Origin: Dehalococcoidia bacterium
Lineage (GTDB): Bacteria; Chloroflexota; Dehalococcoidia; SZUA-161
Assembly: GCA_030619685.1 (NCBI GenBank)
Contig: JAUXAX010000072.1
Coordinates: 1 to 10,090 of the forward strand
Direction of reading: 5' to 3'
Length of the DNA: 10,090 nucleotides
Positions 7,408-10,090 of the stretch are shown one piece after another. Each line of letters starts with the position of its first letter. Position 1 is the stretch's first letter. The position numbers and the translations under genes are program-made. The notes under the pieces are model-generated. The model worked only from the letters and a program-made list of their open reading frames with translations, made no database searches and was not told where the DNA came from.

Positions 7408-8630
7408 CCCGCCTCCTCAAGAAACCTTAGTAGCTCAGCGGGAGATGATTTCCGCTGCTTTTTGCCGCTGAGCTGATCGATCAATTCGATGCCCTCCCCA
7501 CCGCGCATGTCAACTATCCAGCGGAAATCGCTGGTTTCCTTGTAGCCCAAATCGAACTCAGCGATATAACCTGCGCCTCGCAACAACCGAGCGACCTCGA
7601 GAGAATCTCTAAGCCCTTCATCCTCTTTCGCCCTGACCAGAATCCTTTCTCGCCGCGGCATCTCTTTTACCAAATCCATGAGCTCATCGATATAGAGAGC
7701 AAAGCCCGAGGCGCAGACGCTTCCTCCCCCAACCAAGGGGATCAGTTCGTCGTATCTACCCCCTCCACCCAACCTCCGCCCCGAGCTATAGAACCCAAAG
7801 ATGATGCCAGTGTAATATTCGAAGCCTCTCCCCGAAGTGAAATCGATCCGATAGCCAAAGCCCAAATCGGTTAGCAAGCTGGCAATCCGAGCCAGTTCAT
7901 CAAGGCTAGGCTCAAGAGCGGGCAGTGATGGAGCACAAACGCTCCTCAGGTTTTCCACGAAGCCGGGAGAGCTTCCCTTGATGCCAAACAGAAGTTGCAG
8001 CTGCTTCTCCAGTTCTGGATTTCCCCCCTTTATGTCAACCAGCACATTCACATTCCCGGAGAAGATCTGATCCAGCACCTCGGCCTCCTGCTCCCCACTC
8101 AATCCCAGTCCTTCGAGGAAAGTCTTTAGCAATCCGGCGTGGGCCAGCCGAATCTCCACAGGGTCGATCCCTAGCCTGCTAGTGGCTTCCAGCGCCAGCG
8201 AGAGCAACTCGACATCGCCTTCGGGTTTGCTTCCACCGATGAGCTCGGCACCGCACTGCCAGCGCTCCCTCGACTCCTTGCCTGTGCCCTCGAACGCGAA
8301 CATATTCTCCACATAGAAGAGCTTGGCTATGGGGAGATTCTGGAGGTTCTCCACATAAAGTCGGGCGGCAGGAATGGTTCCGTCGGGTCTGAGCACCACC
8401 CGCTCCCCGCTCCAGCCATCCCAGTCGAGAAAGGAATAAACCCGTCCCAGCATATCGGGGGATAGCGTTCCCGCAGAGGTGAAGAGATGCAGATACTCCA
8501 GGACAGGTGTCCTGATCTCGTGATAGCCCCACCCGAGGCAGCAGTCTCTAAATTCCGCTTCTATCTGGCGAAATTTTGCCATGTCCTGGGGCAGTAGATC
8601 ACGCATTCCCTTGCACCTCGGAACCTTCAT
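7398..8630 (-). CDS. hisZ: ATP phosphoribosyltransferase regulatory subunit (HisRS-like)
   Basis: HisZ is a catalytically inactive paralogue of histidyl-tRNA synthetase that activates short-form HisG and mediates histidine feedback. The 410 residues carry the class II synthetase core. Motif 1 spans about 9-45 (MRDLLP ... GYHEIRTPVLE). The motif 2 region begins LRPDGTIPAAR (80-90) and continues to RERWQCGAELIG (121-132). The histidine-loop relative is SGRGFEYYTG (266-275), followed by the motif 3-like LGGGGRYDELIPLVGGG (287-303). Residues about 327-410 look like the alpha/beta anticodon-binding domain of HisRS, which many HisZ proteins lack. Assignment to HisZ rather than HisS rests on the 10-bp overlap with hisG and on the short-form nature of that HisG. 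The ATG at 8630 has GGGAG 7 nt upstream. It is the first gene of the operon, about 30 bp from a good promoter. A residual tRNA-charging role cannot be excluded by eye. Confidence 0.9.
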   Translation of the reverse strand: MKVPRCKGMRDLLPQDMAKFRQIEAEFRDCCLGWGYHEIRTPVLEYLHLFTSAGTLSPDMLGRVYSFLDWDGWSGERVVLRPDGTIPAARLYVENLQNLPIAKLFYVENMFAFEGTGKESRERWQCGAELIGGSKPEGDVELLSLALEATSRLGIDPVEIRLAHAGLLKTFLEGLGLSGEQEAEVLDQIFSGNVNVLVDIKGGNPELEKQLQLLFGIKGSSPGFVENLRSVCAPSLPALEPSLDELARIASLLTDLGFGYRIDFTSGRGFEYYTGIIFGFYSSGRRLGGGGRYDELIPLVGGGSVCASGFALYIDELMDLVKEMPRRERILVRAKEDEGLRDSLEVARLLRGAGYIAEFDLGYKETSDFRWIVDMRGGEGIELIDQLSGKKQRKSSPAELLRFLEEAGCK

Positions 8631-8661
8631 CCTTTATCTCCCATCAAGCCAGTTCGGCACT

Positions 8662-8690
8662 ATTCTACACTGATTAATGGGTCTGTTCAA
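8662..8690 (-). promoter_or_regulatory. Putative his operon promoter upstream of hisZ
   Basis: On the minus strand, TTGAAC (8685-8690; 4 of 6 consensus) is followed by exactly 17 nt and TAGAAT (8662-8667; 5 of 6). The expected transcription start is near 8655, leaving a leader of about 25 nt with the GGGAG ribosome binding site of hisZ. Such a short leader leaves no room for a histidine-rich leader peptide, an attenuator or a T-box. Any control by histidine would therefore be at enzyme level or through a repressor, for which no obvious operator is visible. Confidence 0.6.
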
Positions 8691-8714
8691 CGCTACTTGC
8701 GGTCGTCTGATCCC

Positions 8715-8772
8715 CCTCCCTCTAACTCCCGCCAGGCTTTGCCCTGAGGCTCAGCCCGAAGGGGGAGGGAGG
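8715..8772. repeat. G/C-run inverted repeat between the antiporter gene and hisZ
   Basis: CCTCCCTC (8715-8722) pairs perfectly with GAGGGAGG (8765-8772), enclosing 42 nt that include the palindrome CTGAGGCTCAG (8744-8754). Extra C and G runs flank both arms and allow alternative pairing registers. On the minus strand the structure begins 13 nt after the antiporter stop codon and ends before the hisZ promoter, so it could end or protect the antiporter transcript. No U-tract follows, which argues against a classical intrinsic terminator. It resembles a dispersed intergenic repeat. Confidence 0.5.
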
Positions 8773-8785
8773 ATTGTGAATCCCT

Positions 8786-10090
8786 CTAAACTTGCTCTTC
8801 CCTGAGGGTACTAACTATGTACTGAATTTCTTGCATGGTCAAGCCGAAGCGGTGCAGCGTATGGCGGATGACCTCCAGTCCGGCCTCTAACTCTGGGCGC
8901 ACCATCTCAGCGACTCCAAGACTCCGCAGTACCTCGGTATCCTCATCCCGGTGAACCCGAGCCACCACATCGAGTCTGGGATTGATCCTGCGGGCGTTCG
9001 CCACCGCCAGCTTGGCAGCTATGGGATCAGGAAAAGTGACCACCAAAACCCTTGCCCTCTCTAACTCCGCCCGAGCCAGAATCTCAGGATTGCTAGCATC
9101 CCCGTAGATGCAGGGAATACCCCTCTCCCGCGCCAACTCGATAACTCTTGGGTCTATGTCGATGATAAGGTAAGAGAAATTCCTCCGCTCAAGCACGTGC
9201 CCCAGGCTCTTGGCCATTCGGCCATAGCCACAGATCACCGCATGGCCGGAAAGCTGCCTCTCCTGCCCTGATGCGATTGGATCAAGCCGAGCAGCCAGAA
9301 AATTTGAGACTCTCGCCCCCTGGATTAGCCGGTGGTAGATTTTTGAGGTCAAGCCCATGCCAAAGGGCGTTAGCAATATAGTGATAACTGCGGCGGCCAG
9401 GGTCAAGGAATACAGATCGTTGGAGATGATGGCCATTTCGAGGGCGAGGGCAGCCAGGATAAAGCTGAACTCCCCTATCTGGAAGAGCCCGCTGCCTGCA
9501 AACAGACTGGTCTTGGCGCTGTAACCGAAGACCCAGGGGACGAGAGCCGTGATTAAGAACTTGCCCAGCACAATGGCCGCTACAACGGCGCCTACCTCTC
9601 CCGGGTTCTCTGCTATAAAGCCGGGATCGGCAAGCATCCCCAGAGAGACGAAGAAAAGGATGGCGAATATATCCCTCAGGGGTCTGATATCGGCCAGAGC
9701 CTGATGGGCATATTCAGATTGACTGAACAGCAGCCCAGCCAGGAAGGCACCCAGTGCTGCCGAAAGCCCGACGTAATCGGCGCCAAAGGCCGCCCCGAGG
9801 GAAAGGCATACTACTGTAAGTAGGAAAAGCTCCCGGGAGCGCCTCCCCGCTACCCTCCTCATAACGAGGGGAAGCACCCAATAGCCCAAGACAAATATCA
9901 CCCCCAGAAACAGGACTGCCTTCAAGACAGCCCATCCCAAGGTGCCCCAAAGCGCCGTCCCCGTATCACCCAAAGAAGTGAGGATGACCATCATTGGAAC
10001 CACGCTGAGGTCCTGTACCAGGAGAATGCCAATCATCACCCGCCCATGGGGGCTCCCCAACTCCCCACGCTCCATGAGGGTCTTCAGGAC
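8786..10090 (-). CDS. CPA2 cation:proton antiporter with TrkA-N domain (KefB-like), C-terminal part
   Basis: The frame is open to the right edge (first visible residues VLKTLMERGELGSPHGR), so the N-terminal helices are outside and the methionine at 10075 is internal. The visible 434 residues begin in the exchanger core with the CPA2 motif LLVQDLSVVP (about 23-32). Transmembrane helices run to about 245, including FFVSLGM (146-152) and GLFQIGEFSFIL (201-212). A cytosolic TrkA-N/RCK domain covers about 280-410: the Rossmann turn CGYGRMAKSLG (287-297), the acidic end of strand 2 (IIDID, 309-313), and YGDAS (329-333). No TrkA-C domain follows. Family members exchange K+ or Na+ for H+, with the nucleotide-binding domain gating the membrane part; glutathione gating as in Escherichia coli KefB/KefC cannot be claimed here. 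It ends 155 bp before hisZ on the same strand, with an inverted repeat between, so it is probably a separate transcript. Confidence 0.93.
   Translation of the reverse strand, partial: VLKTLMERGELGSPHGRVMIGILLVQDLSVVPMMVILTSLGDTGTALWGTLGWAVLKAVLFLGVIFVLGYWVLPLVMRRVAGRRSRELFLLTVVCLSLGAAFGADYVGLSAALGAFLAGLLFSQSEYAHQALADIRPLRDIFAILFFVSLGMLADPGFIAENPGEVGAVVAAIVLGKFLITALVPWVFGYSAKTSLFAGSGLFQIGEFSFILAALALEMAIISNDLYSLTLAAAVITILLTPFGMGLTSKIYHRLIQGARVSNFLAARLDPIASGQERQLSGHAVICGYGRMAKSLGHVLERRNFSYLIIDIDPRVIELARERGIPCIYGDASNPEILARAELERARVLVVTFPDPIAAKLAVANARRINPRLDVVARVHRDEDTEVLRSLGVAEMVRPELEAGLEVIRHTLHRFGLTMQEIQYIVSTLREEQV

Noticed and set aside
8179..8532. Minus-strand frame of 117 codons inside hisZ
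   Set aside because: An out-of-frame shadow of hisZ with no motif.
7398..8630. Assignment as a true histidyl-tRNA synthetase (hisS)
   Set aside because: The 10-bp overlap with a HisG lacking a regulatory domain fits HisZ better, although tRNA-charging residues are partly kept.

Overview
The window looks like chromosomal DNA of a free-living bacterium of fairly high GC. It is dominated by a histidine-biosynthesis operon on the minus strand and flanked by ordinary membrane-transport genes. The use of HisZ with a HisG that lacks the long-form regulatory domain, the gene order, and the CCCCC-rich intergenic palindromes would fit a Chloroflexota (Dehalococcoidia-like) genome. That placement is an inference from gene style only; no rRNA or other marker is present.

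Layout, left to right. Positions 1-150 (minus) hold the N-terminus of an unidentified lipoprotein with a clear lipobox and a plausible sigma-70-type promoter at 179-207. Positions 334-1953 (plus) encode a 14-helix DHA2/EmrB-type major facilitator drug:H+ antiporter. It converges on the his operon across a gap of about 130 bp. Positions 8630 to 2084 (minus) are the operon hisZ - hisG - (zinc-dependent phospholipase C-like gene) - hisD - hisC - hisB. Most genes overlap or abut; the exception is a 104-bp hisD/hisC gap that carries a hairpin repeat. A good promoter (TTGAAC-17-TAGAAT) lies about 30 bp upstream of hisZ. The predicted leader is only about 25 nt, too short for a his attenuator or T-box. 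Positions 8786 to the right edge (minus) hold the C-terminal part of a CPA2 (KefB-like) cation:proton antiporter with a TrkA-N domain. It is separated from hisZ by a G/C-run inverted repeat.

How the genes work together. HisZ and HisG form the ATP phosphoribosyltransferase that commits ATP and PRPP to histidine (step 1). HisB dehydrates imidazole-glycerol phosphate, HisC transaminates imidazole-acetol phosphate, and HisD oxidises histidinol to histidine. The genes for the middle steps (hisI/E, hisA, hisH, hisF) and for histidinol-phosphate phosphatase are not in the window.

The most unusual item is hisG. It encodes 470 residues made of two tandem HisG catalytic folds that align at a constant offset of about 243 residues. 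The PRPP-loop motif (TGST) survives only in the second half, whereas the N-terminal LPKG motif survives only in the first. This suggests a fused pseudo-dimer with a specialised or composite active site. The second unusual item is the phospholipase C-like metal-site protein that is translationally coupled to hisD inside the operon.
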